From: Utricularia gibba
Taxonomy: Eukaryota; Streptophyta; Magnoliopsida; Lamiales; Lentibulariaceae
Length of the DNA: 64,000 nucleotides
Assembly (NCBI GenBank): GCA_002189035.1
Contig: NEEC01000002.1
Span: forward strand, 2,666,001-2,730,000
Reading direction: 5' to 3'
Position numbers and translations under genes: made by a program. Shown here one piece after another: positions 34,852 to 46,445 of this stretch (within the stretch, counting starts at the first letter, position 1; the number at the start of each line of letters is the position of its first letter). The notes under the pieces were generated by a model that made no database searches, was not told the DNA's origin, and saw only the letters and a list, made by a program, of their open reading frames with translations.

Positions 34852-36350
34852 CTAAGACATCTGGCCGCGCCCAGGGGCCAACAAGAAGCTCTGGCCGCCT
34901 CTGTTGTTCTTGAGATCCTGAGCTTCGCGTGGTGAAATTTGATACGATTTTGAGACAATTTGCAATGGCAGAGCTCGTATGACGGACGTGTATCCAGCCA
35001 GGGGGTTCCTTACCGGCGAACCCGTCGTCTTAAATGCCACCCACTCGAACCCATCGCCCCCTGCGCGCGCCATGGAAGTGTAGAACTGTGGAACTACGAA
35101 CATTCTTCCTGCTGTAACTCTCTCGTTCATCAGATTTTCCCCACTTGGGTCTGTGATCTGGATTTGGGCCTCTCCCCTTGTAACGTACACGATTGTGTGA
35201 CCGAACACAGCCCAATCGGGGCTCAGAAGGGCGTTCTGGAGAAGGCGGCCTCTCTCTGCGCTGAGATCCATGTACCTGAGAATTGGGAGCTTGTGTTGGT
35301 CGACGACGTTCAAGTTTCCTGCTTGTTTAGAGTAGACGTCGGCTTCTCTTCTGTGCTCGAGGCTTGTGAAGAATTTCATGGAGCAGAAGGTTTCTTCAAG
35401 CCCATTTGGTCTACTTTCGCTCTCGGACTCTCCCATGATGATTTCTCTGGTCTGATGAATCTCAGGCGCTCTTTGGCTTTGACGATTAATCCTCTCTTGT
35501 TCTCGCTTTGGATTCTTCTTATGAGCTCTTCTTCGACGTTGAAGGCCTCCGCTAGCAGACTGGAATCGAATCCTTGGAAAATGTTTTGAGAGCCCCACTT
35601 TTGGGATTCCTGGCCTCTGCCGCTTCGTTGTCCACCGGCCAAGTAGAAGGACTGAGGAAAGATGTTAGCTTTGAGATTTGGGGAAATGGAAATTGTTTGA
35701 TTTCTAGCCAACGTACTCGATGGTGTTCGTCGAGTTGATTGGAGATATGGTTGAGGTCGTTAATGGAGACGGCGACGAGATCCTCATTTCCGTCGTTGTA
35801 ACACCAGTGCACGGCGCCGGCAGGGAAGGCGATAATGTCTCCACGGCGGATCCGGTGAACTCTCTGGTGGATATCTCCTGCGGTTCCCTGTCTCTGAGAC
35901 TCCCTCCCCTGTCTGCTCTGCATCGTCTCCGATTCGTAGGTCTCGGCGCATCCCGGAAAGATGACGCTCACGTATCCCTCACCTGCAAATATAATCTCTG
36001 AGGGCGACTGCTGCGAGAGGACGACAAGATTGAATTTCCCATCGCATACCTCTTTCTATAAAGACTAGTCGTGGGCTGGGCTGATAGTTGGGAAGCGAGA
36101 GACCGTTGGGGCGGATCACGTTTCTGACGGCGGAGACTCCGGCGCACTGGAACTGTTCTTCGCGGTGGTCCCAACGCTCGGTGGTGCCGCCTTCAGATTG
36201 AACTGTATCCGACGGCTCCACTGGAGAGATTCTCCGCAAACGGCATTGTTGCTCGTCGCTGAGCTGAAATTGGCGCTTCTGCGCAGAGGCGGAGGATGCG
36301 AGCAAGAGGAGAAGAGGAACTAGAACCCGAAGAAACTTTGAGGAAGCCAT
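34852..36350 (-). CDS. 11S seed storage globulin (legumin type), with one apparent frameshift
   Basis: Seed storage protein made on rough ER, cleaved in the protein storage vacuole and packed as hexamers. Exons are 36350-36050, 35982-35717 and 35651-34852. A signal peptide (MASSKFLRVLVPLLLLLASS, then ASA) precedes QKRQF. Two cupin domains follow. Landmarks are QSEGGTTERWDHREEQFQC, IRPNGLSLPNY, PSPRLVFIERG, HRIRRGDIIAFPAGAVHW, FYLAGGQ, and the Asn-Gly processing site in RPNGLEETFCSMKF. The second cupin has KLPILRYMDLSAERG and FEWVAFKTTGSP. The reading frame changes by one base near 35442-35444, between FIRPE and MGESESES. One added A restores about 455 residues, close to sesame 11S as I recall it. 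It may be an assembly error. The PHT1 stop lies only 285 bp upstream. Confidence 0.93.
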
Positions 36351-36398
36351 GGCTGAGTGCACAGGAAGAGTGGTCGAGAGGGGATTATATTGATGCTT

Positions 36399-36404
36399 TG
36401 CATG
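36399..36404 (-). promoter_or_regulatory. RY element CATGCA upstream of 11S globulin
   Basis: Reads CATGCAAAG on the reverse strand, 49 bp before the globulin start codon. CATGCA is the RY core of the legumin box, bound by B3 factors (ABI3/FUS3/LEC2) in seed-specific promoters. A TATA-like TATAATCC lies between it and the start codon. Confidence 0.6.
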
Positions 36405-36434
36405 GCGACGGTGGTGCAATGGAGGACACATTTC

Positions 36435-36440
36435 TGCATG
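36435..36440 (-). promoter_or_regulatory. Second RY element CATGCA upstream of 11S globulin
   Basis: A second CATGCA on the reverse strand 36 bp upstream of the first. Paired RY motifs are usual in storage globulin promoters and support seed expression. Confidence 0.6.
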
Positions 36441-36538
36441 AAGAAGAACACCTGTCTGTGATCGTCTGCAGTACATCACCGTTGGGTTCAGAACGACAAC
36501 TTCAACAAATGGCGTTTGATTGAACTCGATTAACAACA

Positions 36539-36546
36539 GTTTAAAT
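36539..36546 (-). promoter_or_regulatory. Possible distal TATA box (TATTTAAA) for 11S globulin
   Basis: TATTTAAA on the reverse strand, 189 bp before the start codon. If used, both RY motifs would fall in the leader. The nearer TATAATCC at about 36383-36390 fits the RY positions better but leaves a very short leader. The choice is open. Confidence 0.3.
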
Positions 36547-36634
36547 AGAGTAATCAGAAAACAATAAGCTATACTAGAGGACAAGAGTTGTGTTTTTGGT
36601 TTTCGAAAGAGCTGTCCAGAAGTACTACTTCTTG

Positions 36635-38230
36635 TCACGCCATGGAATCACCGTGGCCGTCGTCTGATGCCTCATTCTCGCCGGAGATTTCCTCCAGGGA
36701 TCTCCCCTTGGACTCCGGTACCAACCAAGTGAACGCCAATCCAAAAAGGTTGATCACACCTAGCACCTTAAGTGCATTGTCGATTCCGATCCCCGGAGGG
36801 TACCCAGCATCCGTTTTCTTCGGGTCGGTACTCTGCGCCAAGTAAAGGAAGCCAAAAGCTCCGATGATGGCTCCCAGTTTCCCGGCAGCCGCAGAGATCC
36901 CGTGGCACGTCGACCGGAGCCGCGCCGGGAAAATCTCAGCTGGAACAACGAAGGTCGTGGCGTTGGGGCCGAAGTTACAGAAGAAGAATGTGAGGGAGTA
37001 CATCACGATGAAACCGATCTGGTTTCCGGGGAGCCTCCAGTGGTGGTACGGGATAGCCAGAGCAAAAATGAACACCGTCATGAAGAAGAATCCGATCACC
37101 TGAATCTTGAATCTGCCCAATTTGTCGATGAGGAAAACGGTGAACCAGTAACCGGGGACTGTACTGCAGAGGGCGATTAGTGTCTGCGCTTTTGATATCA
37201 TGTAGACTTCTTGAATGGCAGACATGGTTTTCGCGGCCGGAAGCCAGCCCACGGCGGTGAAGATGTCTTTTTGAAATAGATTTTGGCTGTAAAAAGCAAT
37301 GTCCAGTAATAACCAGGTGGTGGTTGTGCCGAGGAGGTGAAGGCCATGTCTCCGGAAAAATTCGCGAGAGAACAGTCCGTACGTCCCCTGTTTTTCAACC
37401 ATGATTTCGAGCTTCTGTTGATCTGATTCAATGTCGACGTTCAGGATTTTCGACATATCCTCAGCCGCCTGCTTTGCGTTCTTCGCCACCAGCGCCGTGT
37501 ACCGAGCCGTTTCAGGCATTTTCAGCCGCCAGTAGAAGGTGAGAATCGCAGGAAAAGCGCCTACCATAAGAATGATTCTCCACACATAATCGGCTGCCGG
37601 TGGAGTCGAGGCCACAGGATCAGATTGATATGCCGGTGCCTTATAAATGGCCTTGAACGCTGCCGAAACCATCATCGAAAACCCGCCGGCGGCGAGTATC
37701 CCAAACCCCTGCATCGCGAAAACCGCCGCGATAAATCCACCCCGCGTCTTCTTATTCGCGTACTCCGACATAATTGCAGCGCTCAGAGGGTAATCGCCGC
37801 CGATTCCAAACCCAAGCCAAAATCTAAAGAAACAGAGGGTTGCCATAACCCCCGTCGGAGAATTCCCAAACGAGAGCCCGGAACAAATAGAGGACACAAA
37901 CATAATCAACAGAGTGGCACCGTAAACCTTCTTCCTCCCCAGCTTATCCCCAAGCCAACCAAAGAAAAGCTGACCCACAAAAGTTCCGCAGAGGGCGACG
38001 CCATTGACGGCGGCAGAAACCGACGGGGGGAGAGTCCCGGGCTTGCTGCTCCCCTCGACGTGATAGTAAATACGGCCAAGCATTTTGGTGACAAGGGAGA
38101 TGCAGAAAAGGTCGTAGGCGTCAGTGAAGAAACCCATTCCGGTGACGACGATCCCCGTGAAGTGATACCATTGCGTTTTGGCGGCGTCGAGTGCGCTCAG
38201 AACTTTCAGATTGCCGTCGTCCGCCGCCAT
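36635..38230 (-). CDS. PHT1: High-affinity inorganic phosphate transporter, PHT1 family
   Basis: Plasma-membrane proton/phosphate symporter of the major facilitator superfamily. A single intact exon encodes 531 residues. The start at 38230 ([20 protein letters not shown]) is chosen because it matches the usual PHT1 N-terminus. An upstream in-frame ATG would add 36 unlike residues. Family features are [29 protein letters not shown], the PHT1 signature [16 protein letters not shown], the central hydrophilic loop, [12 protein letters not shown], and the C-terminal [18 protein letters not shown]. Twelve hydrophobic segments fit the sequence. It lies head to tail upstream of the 11S globulin gene. 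I found no P1BS motif (GNATATNC) in the roughly 250 bp upstream that I read, so phosphate-starvation control is not shown. Confidence 0.96.
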   Translation of the reverse strand: MAADDGNLKVLSALDAAKTQWYHFTGIVVTGMGFFTDAYDLFCISLVTKMLGRIYYHVEGSSKPGTLPPSVSAAVNGVALCGTFVGQLFFGWLGDKLGRKKVYGATLLIMFVSSICSGLSFGNSPTGVMATLCFFRFWLGFGIGGDYPLSAAIMSEYANKKTRGGFIAAVFAMQGFGILAAGGFSMMVSAAFKAIYKAPAYQSDPVASTPPAADYVWRIILMVGAFPAILTFYWRLKMPETARYTALVAKNAKQAAEDMSKILNVDIESDQQKLEIMVEKQGTYGLFSREFFRRHGLHLLGTTTTWLLLDIAFYSQNLFQKDIFTAVGWLPAAKTMSAIQEVYMISKAQTLIALCSTVPGYWFTVFLIDKLGRFKIQVIGFFFMTVFIFALAIPYHHWRLPGNQIGFIVMYSLTFFFCNFGPNATTFVVPAEIFPARLRSTCHGISAAAGKLGAIIGAFGFLYLAQSTDPKKTDAGYPPGIGIDNALKVLGVINLFGLAFTWLVPESKGRSLEEISGENEASDDGHGDSMA

Positions 38231-39207
38231 CCCCGATCGCTTTTCTCCGATGTGATTGTTTTGCGTCCCGTGGCTTCTACTAAATACCCGGAAGCAGATA
38301 ATAAAAATCCGATATTTTGGATCAGTATACGGATACATATACGAGGAATAATCTTTCCAAATATTTCATTAATCCCTGAATATATCTTAAAAAGATTAAG
38401 ATAAGATCAAATATATATCGAAAAACAATTTAACTATCTCTTTAACAATTGGTAAATTGGATGCATTGGAAAATTATATATAATATATATTATTTAATTT
38501 TGTAACTCTTTTATTTTTTAAAAACAATTATATCTTGAAAATCACTAATAAGAAAAAAAAATTCAAAAAAAAAATTGTTACCAGGATTTAGGGCCCCAAT
38601 TCACCAAGTTTCAAGGCAGGATGTACAAATAAAATCAAATATAATTCTGTAAATGTGAAAGCCAAGAGGTCTCGTATATATAAAATGACATTATTAAAAA
38701 ACCATATAAACCATAAGAAATTATAATTAAAATAACTTAGATTACTATTATTATTAATTATGATATTTTAAATAAATATTAATTATGATATTTTATGCGT
38801 GCATGTGCACGGAAATGAGAAAATTGTCATTTACATTTGGATTACGCATCGTTTGACTTGAACGAGTTCAAAGATATGCCAGCTTTAAAGACTTTATTTT
38901 TTTTGTAATTATATTTTATAATAATATTTGTCATTTTTAAATTTTGAATATTTTGAAAATCACCCCTGCCATACATACATACATACATTCCAGGGGTGTA
39001 GACAAAATTGACTTCTCCCTTGGAGCAGGAGACTGCCACTAGAGCTGTGGGTGAATGTTGGACATGGCAAACTGCTGGGATCACAGTTCACATACACCCG
39101 CAAAAACAGAAAGGCCAAAATGGGAGGGATCCAGCAGATGAGATGAGGCCAGTCACAGGTCAAAAGATGCAAAGCGCAGCAGTCACTGGCTCTGATTTGC
39201 CCACCTC
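38231..39207. other. Spacer between PHT1 start and PARP1 end
   Basis: Holds the PHT1 promoter side and the PARP1 3' region. AT-rich with no open frame of interest. A hairpin with a CATA repeat in its loop is listed separately. Confidence 0.5.
38961..38998. repeat. Hairpin: 8-bp inverted repeat around a CATA microsatellite
   Basis: CACCCCTG (38961-38968) and CAGGGGTG (38991-38998) are exact reverse complements. The 22-bp loop contains CATACATACATACATACATT. It lies about 210 bp past the PARP1 stop codon, so it could be in that transcript's 3' UTR. Confidence 0.7.
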
Positions 39208-42200
39208 TCACCGCTTGTGGTGGAATCTCACCTTCAGCAAGAACTGCATCTTCACCTGCAGAAATCAAAAGCAAACTCCTGTTAAAAATAGTTGGACTGC
39301 ATAGAGTTTGGAGTGCTGAAATGCTGCTTACTTGAGCTGTATCATAGACGATGTACTCATTGTACTTCAGCTCGGACGTCTTTACTGTTGAGGCCACTGG
39401 TTTTCCACATGGTACCACAACTCCATCTCTCCATTTTACAAATTCGGATTCTCGAGGGACGTTCTTGCCGAGTCCTTTCGTTGAATGCTTGCCTTTTGGA
39501 GGTTTCTCCATGTACTGTATAAAAGTTGAAAAGAAGATGAGCTTGATTGATGAAGCAACACTATGAATGTGGCAAATCAAAGCAATGGTTTCACCTGTGA
39601 CTTTGTTAGCTCATAAACCTCTCCTAAGGCGACTTCACTGAGAAGCATCAATCCTACTGGGTTCTTATGGTCTGTAAAGCAGTATTGAGCGCTTTTACTC
39701 ACTAAGTCAGCGAAGTAGACTCCCTTGCCGAACTGCAAAGTAATTTTTTCCCTGGTAAGTTTGCAGATTATATCCAGGAACCTTGACATTTCAGAGGGAG
39801 AAAAGAAACCATGTAGCCTGTTGCTGGAGCTTCTGGAGGAGCAATTCTTAGTCCTTGACTGAGGATACCCACAAAGTTTGTTAATCGAGATCCTGTTTGA
39901 AGGAGAGTATTTATTACTCACGTTTAGATTGAGGATTGGCACATGATATCATACTTCCAAGCAACTAACCATGCCAAAGAAGCATCCTGTTGCCAATCTT
40001 TTTTCTTGAAGCGGTGAACTTGTCCAATTCTCCTTCCCTTTCAAGAGAAAAAACTTCTTCCAATTCCAGAGCCCATTGCTGCAAACCCCGAATATCAAGT
40101 GAAAATCAAAACGAATAGAAAGAATCTGCACATGGGGCAAATAAACTCACAGTATGGGTAGGGGCATGGGTCTTATCCAGATACTTCTTGATAAGCTGGA
40201 AGTCTTCACTACTGGGAGACAGAGGAGTGATATGGCATCCCAACTTTTTGTACTTCTCGTCAACAGCTTCATCATTATCAGCATCAAAACCAACTAGTCT
40301 AGATGCAATTTCAATATCCTGGAGTGCTTCTAGTATTTTCACCTAGAGAAGAGAATAAGAGAAATGTGCAGCAGAAAATTTAGTTCTCCAACGTCACTGT
40401 CAGGCATCAAATGAACAGGAAAACTGATCAGGATTTAATGTACCTTCAAGTTAAATTCATACATATCCCTGATGACATGTGGCTTAATAGAAGGAATAAT
40501 GGTGAAGAAGCGATTGCTAGCATCAACCAAAAGACTTTCCTTGACACTGGGGTCATAGGTGGTTGCATCATTTAACAAATTTTGAATCTGGGTGAGAGCC
40601 TCGAAACCTGAAAAATACAGCATAAAATAGCAAAAGTATCGATCACCAGGTAACTAAAAGCACACCAGTTTCCAACACCATACACATTGGTACATAAACA
40701 TCAGCATCCAAGCATGAAAAGGAGAGACAGATACACCTTTTTGGATATTAGTTTTGCTGAGTTTCCCCAGTGGCATTTCTGACAAATTAATCTCGAATTC
40801 CATCATGGCAGCCCTGCATTGCATGACCTCTCAGATGGACTAGAGTTGGCAGAGTAAAAATACAAGTTATGTAAGCATCTATAACCGATATGCTTCAACA
40901 TTGAAAAGCATCCTCATCAATTCCACGAGCTGAGGTGCCAGCTGGCTACGAGAAAAATCAAGCTGCCTGTTTCTGGGCAAATCCTTGACACCATAATCCT
41001 AAGGCAATTGGCAATCAAGCTGATGTCATCCAGTGAATTTTTTTCTATAGTTATTTCTTTATAATTCAAGGTGGAAAAAATTCGAAAGAAACAACATACA
41101 ATGTCCAGTGGATAAAATCTTCCAGGTCGCTTCTGAAAATTATTCTCTTGCACATAGGACTCCCATGAGTTCCCTGTCTTGTCCAAAAACAGGCGTCTGA
41201 ATTCTCCTATTGCAATGGATTTAGGCGACTCTTCCAACTTTGTCCCTCCAATTTTTTCATTCCCAATACGACCCCATTTGCGGAAAACATAACATCTGGG
41301 CCTTTGTCCTCTTGAATGATTTGCATGATATAGTAACTTCACAAAAAAAAAGTGAAGAAATTTATTTCCAGCCAGAATATAAAAATGGGCTAAGGAATGA
41401 AATAAGCATTGCATCTGAGCTACTTCGGTAGTACACATATGAATACTGATACCTTGGAGAGTGCATGAAAAGAGGAAGAGAACGCAGTATACAGAAGAAC
41501 ATTTAACAAAGTTGAATACAAGACAAAGAAAGTACCTGTTCACACCAGTAGACAAGTCAGACATATTTAACGTTGTGTTATAAATAAAATTCCCGTCCTC
41601 AAGAATGTGTCCGGAATCTTGTAAGCCAGAAGATTCATGTACAGAACTCCGTCCTTTCACCTTCACAGTGGCCACGTCATGCTTGCTGTCGGCCATTTCT
41701 ACTCGGTATATGTCAAATGGGAGCTTTTTCTGTCTTTTAATGCACTCCTCCAAATAGTCTTCCCTTACCATTGGTAACTTGATCCTCCTACTCAGATATT
41801 TGAGTAAAACAAGATCAAAGACGCCCATTTTAAAAAATATTCCAAACTTAGGTATTTGACCATCATTACCTTGCTTTTTTCACCTCAGCAGAATTGTTTT
41901 TCAAGTCACCACACACAACTACGCAATTGGTTTCTGTTACCCAAGAAACAGCAACGAGAGTTTTCGAGACATCAGACACAAGAACACATAGTCCAAATTG
42001 AAGCACAAAGATTTTGAACCTTTTTTTATTTTCATATGAACCTGCCCTCCCGCCCCCTCGATTTCATTCTTCCACTCTTCCTGAAACACAAGATAAGTAT
42101 CAAGATAAACACTTCATAGAGATGATGAAAACCTCTTCAATTATAATGGGTATACACAGTTGAAAAGAAACCAGAGAGGAACTCACCAATGATTTACTAG

Positions 42201-44080
42201 GTATTCCCACAATGGAGACTTTAAGATCTACAATATTTTCAGACATGGAGGATTTTTGCAATGCATTACTACCTTGACTGCCTGATGGCTCAGAGGGTGA
42301 CTTTGGAAGCAGCAGTCTTTCAGGTCGTGCCAATTTTTGGGCCTTAAACCACTAGAAATTGCAAATGAAATACAGAAACACTGTAAGAAGCAACTACATC
42401 AACACAACCCAAGTATGGGTATACAATGCATTTTAATAACTACATTGAGCAGATACTGATTGCTTGTTCCTTCTGGGATTTTCCACTTTCCCTTCATACG
42501 CTCAGGTTTCAAAGTAGAATACAAACACTTCGTCCACTCTGACAAAAAACCGCCGCATCTGTACATGCCAGAGGCATAATGAACTGGTCCGGAGCACATG
42601 GGGCATTTTGCAAGTGCTCCAAACATCATTCCATCAGCACTGTGTACAATATGGGCAGGATGAGAACATGTCTACCAAATTAAAAGCATCTATTTAGATA
42701 TCTCAGGGAAATTGATGCTATATATTGAAACAAGTCACCTAAAAGGCAAGGAATCAGAACATGGTCACCAAGATGAAACTGAAATGTTACCAGCGGTCTT
42801 GTAAATCAATCTCAGAACCCTTTGAATCTTGCTCATTAGCTTCAAGCATCTCTCTTAACTCATATGCAGTGACATTTATTTTGAGATCATCCTTAAGGTC
42901 CCATATAGCCTTAGTTTGCTTCTCAAGTTGACCCACTAAGGAACCACTAGGATCATCAGAATCATCTTCTGCCTTGGAAAACTTTGATTTTGATTCATTT
43001 TCCTCAAGAGCTCTTTTTCTTTTAGGACCACTCTTAGATGTTGATTCTGGCAAGAAATTCGCATGTTTTGTTTGTAACCCCGACACAAATGGCAGGTTAC
43101 ATACTTGGAGATTATGTTCAAAACAAACTTATGTCGATTGTTACCTTTTGTTGTAGAAGGGCTCTTCTGAGAGAACGAGATTAGTGTAGTTTGTTCAGAA
43201 GGTGGAAGACTCTCCCACCCGGAAAGTTTCTCCACCTGAAAAGTAGGTGCTGTCTTAAGGTAACAATTTGCATGTCTCCAGGACAGGCCCCTGGATCCCT
43301 GACCCTCAGGCTTTGATGAGATACGCACCTAAAAAAAGGAAAATAGAGGAATCAGCAGTCCAGGTAGATTGGACGTATACTAAAAACTCGGAAGAGGACA
43401 GCACAACAAAAGTGGCTTTAGAAAACAATGAAACTGTAGGTTATCAAGTCAAAATGTATGCCACCTCCCCCTTTAAAATCTTTTGGTCGCAGCTGCGGCA
43501 AGTAGCACGAGATGTTTGAGAAATCTCAATGCCGCATTCTACACTAGACGTAGAAGTAGAAGAGGGAACGGAAGTCAGGGAATCATCGACATATTTCCTG
43601 ATATTTTGTTGATCATCCCAACGAAGCAATTCCAAACCTTCAACGTCATCAATCCTGAATGATCAGGTTGCCGCGAATTACTTCATCAATATTACACTGC
43701 TGTTAAACTTAACGAAACAAGGAGCGTTCAAAAACACCCACAATTTTATCTGTTTAGGTTTCCTCAAGATGCAAGCAGCATGGTTCCACATCTGTCGCCA
43801 GAAAAAAAAAAAAAAACAGTTTTTTTCAGAGCAAAAAATAACCTCCATCTCGGAGTACAAAAAATGGGCCTTGACATTTTTCATACAGTGTCAAGACACT
43901 GCATTTCACTGGTAAAGAAATGGATTGGGAAATTACAGGCATGAAACCGTCAAAATGCGTAGATTGAACCATCTTTCCAAGCCTAAGGCTTTCCTTCTCA
44001 ATTTTAGTCTTGCACGATTTACACGAAGACCTGGATGACTTTGCATACTCCACTTTCCATGGTTTCTGCGGAGTCGCCAT
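39208..44080 (-). CDS. PARP1: Poly(ADP-ribose) polymerase 1 (PARP1), 20 exons, one apparent frameshift
   Basis: Nuclear enzyme that detects DNA breaks and builds poly(ADP-ribose) from NAD+. Exons run from 44080-43937 through 43791-43742, 43654-43465, 43328-43145, 43046-42791, 42639-42444, 42351-42187, 42080-42020, 41933-41870, 41787-41536, 41336-41100, 40998-40886, 40813-40737, 40607-40444, 40342-40151, 40078-39970, 39892-39810, 39732-39595 and 39514-39332 to 39255-39208. About 968 residues. Zinc finger 1 has C20, C23, H52, C55. Finger 2 has C117, C120, H147, C150. Then come PADR1 with CPMCSG, BRCT, WGR ([17 protein letters not shown]), the regulatory domain, and the catalytic His-Tyr-Glu set in [21 protein letters not shown] and YNEYIVYD. 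In exon 11, one base is missing at about 41293, between EDKGPD and CYVFRKW. All else is in phase. Confidence 0.95.
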
Positions 44081-44903
44081 TTTCGGAAGAACGAAGAACT
44101 GAAGTGCATAAGTCGAACGCACCTACTTCATATTTCTCTTTTTTTTCTTCTTAGAACAGAAAAACGAACAACGCCTGGGCTACCTCCTTTGCCATATTAC
44201 ATAGAAGCCCAAATAATTTGGGCCAGTCTGTCCGGCTCAGTCCATGATGGGCTGTTATAAACCCATTATAAAAATAAAAATAATAATTTAAATTTTATTT
44301 GTTAATTTCTTATTACATTCAAAACTCACGAATTTGAGTTAAATGGAGGATGAAAACGTGGATGGGCTCGGCCCTAGAAAATATTAAGTTTAAGTTTATA
44401 TGTTAATGATCCAAAATTTTATCAGGCTTTTTGACCTCAAGACTGACTTAGGGTTGATTGGGTTTAAGATCCCAAAAAACCTAATGGTCAAATTCGAGAA
44501 TAAAGTTTTATGTATTATAATTATAATTGTTTTTAGTTTTAAATAATTTTGAATTATTTTATATAAATCATTTAAATCATATTAATATGTATATTAATAT
44601 TTAATAATCTTATAAAATATTTAAACCGGGTAGAACCAATCCATCCCAATAAATAATTAGGATCGAATCATATTAACTTTTGAAACTTAAGGAAAACCTT
44701 TTGAATTAGGGCCGGGCCAGCCCCGGCCCAACTTTCACCCCTAATGACGAATTACTGAATTTGAAAAGAACCAAAGGTGTGAGGTTTCTTCTAACAAAAA
44801 CGGGTTGGCAAAACCAGTTCAAAGAAATACAAAACCAATGGTTTAAAGTGCAAAGTTGCCTTGCCATGAAGGTGAGGATCATGTGGCGAAGTGAAGAGTC
44901 TCG
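44081..44903. other. PARP1 upstream region and repeat-like spacer
   Basis: Contains the PARP1 promoter side and, at about 44330-44750, a block with GGATGGGCTCGGCCCT at one end and GGGCCGGGCCAGCCCCGGCC near the other. The second stretch is itself an inverted repeat. Such blocks are common in plant repeat families. The last part is the DOHH 3' region. No gene seen. Confidence 0.45.
44207..44223. promoter_or_regulatory. Palindromic site II-like element upstream of PARP1
   Basis: GCCCAAAT and ATTTGGGC form perfect 8-bp arms around one A, and the right arm continues as TGGGCC. It lies about 130 bp before the PARP1 start codon, a usual place for TCP-bound site II elements of proliferating-cell genes. 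The role is inferred. Confidence 0.5.
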
Positions 44904-46445
44904 CTATGCCAGTTGAGAGTTAGGGGCCTGGGTGAAAAGGAACTTCACAGGAAAAAGCAGCAGAAGTTATTCAATTATCGATCAGTTGCTTCAGAATACA
45001 AATTTTGTTCGAAGAGGTACCTCAAATGATCTCCCAGATACTTCGAACTCGAGCATGGCCAGAGCAACCTCGCAGCTTTGTGAGACGATAGGCTCTGGGT
45101 CTTTTGTGAATTCCTTGAGCATGCTGACGCAGTTATCATCTAGAGGATGAGACAACCAAATTGTCAGAAAACATGATGCCGTCATAGGAGTTTCCAAGGT
45201 CGGTAGGTGAACCTGCAATGGATCCCAGAGCCTCTGCTGCTTCATGCCTGACCATGGGATGCTCTCTTGGATCCTGAAGAACCCGGGAAAGTGCATCTGT
45301 GGCTTTCTTGTTCTGCAGCTGGCCCAAGACATATGCGACCTACACAAATAATAGAGAAGACAGTGAGAAGTTTTACCAAAACGACCAAAAGCAAAAAACT
45401 GCATAAACACCAGATAAGTTGCTGCAAATGTACGAAGCAGGAAGATAAACCTCATGTCGTAGTAGGGCACTATTTGCACTGAGGGAATCAACAATAGCAG
45501 ATATGGCTTCCTCCACCCCAAGGTTTCTAAGGGCAAAAAGGGCAGAATAACGTTCATACATGCCCCTCTGTTCATCTAGTAAAACTTCCCTAAGAGGAGA
45601 ACAAAACGGATTAATAGACTATTCAACTCAATGAGCAGCCAGGTAGACCTTTAATGATAGAACTACGTAAATGTGGCAACCTGAGATCTTGCACTGAAGC
45701 TGAAGCTGCCGCAGGAGCAGCAGGATCAACAGACAAGAAAGGAGATGATTCCAAAATTGATCTACTTTTCAGGTCTGCAATTCGACTAAGAGCGAGCTCA
45801 CATGTCTCTCGAACCTCCTGAGCTGGATCTGAAGCCAAACTCTTCTCAAGAACTGGGACATTACATTCTAAGCCAATCGCACCAAGGGCTTCAGCTGCCT
45901 ACTTAATGCATTGCCCACTCAATTATATTTAACATCCACTGAGTATCCCGGAACAAAGAAAAGCAAAAAACTCATGAGAATAGTCACCTCATGGCGAACA
46001 ATTGGGTGCAAAGAAAAGTCATTTAAAACAGCTTCCAAAGCAGGGATTGCCTCTGCATCCTGCATCTGCCCCAAAGCGAATGCTGCCTCATGCGCTAACA
46101 GGTTTGAGACATCTCTTGTTGCTGAGGAAGGCAAAGGTCGGAGACATGTTACAACAAGGCTACGTAAAACTGAAAAGTCCTGATTCATGTAACGTTGAAT
46201 CAAGCATACGGTACATCAATGACGGCTTGGAAAAGAAAAACAAATCTTTTCAACCAATCATCCATCACATAACGCTTACCTTGGATCAGGGCGTTGCGTG
46301 GAGCTGCGCCATGGAGGTTTCGAAGAGAAAAGAGAGCCCTGAACCGCTCCGAAATAGGCTTATTTTGATCCAACAGAATTCCGCAGAGAAATTTCTCATC
46401 TTCAGCAGAAACTTCCGACGAGCTTCTGGCGTCGGAAGAGTCCAT
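44904..46445 (-). CDS. DOHH: Deoxyhypusine hydroxylase (DOHH), HEAT-repeat iron enzyme
   Basis: Catalyses the second step of hypusine formation on translation factor eIF5A in the cytosol, using a di-iron centre. Exons are 46445-46280, 46121-45988, 45898-45681, 45589-45451, 45339-45213, 45139-45021 and 44942-44904 (313 residues, all in phase, no break). HEAT-type repeats carry the four His-Glu iron-ligand pairs in [40 protein letters not shown] and [35 protein letters not shown] precedes the last exon, which encodes [12 protein letters not shown]. An upstream in-frame ATG at 46478 would add 11 residues. I chose MDSSD because [11 protein letters not shown] then sits near the usual position. It lies head to tail upstream of PARP1. 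Confidence 0.95.

Noticed and set aside
34960-35589. A 209-codon open frame on the plus strand
   Set aside because: Antisense to the third exon of the 11S globulin, with no domain of its own.
37625-38404. A 259-codon open frame on the plus strand
   Set aside because: Antisense to the PHT1 coding exon, which has full family identity on the other strand.
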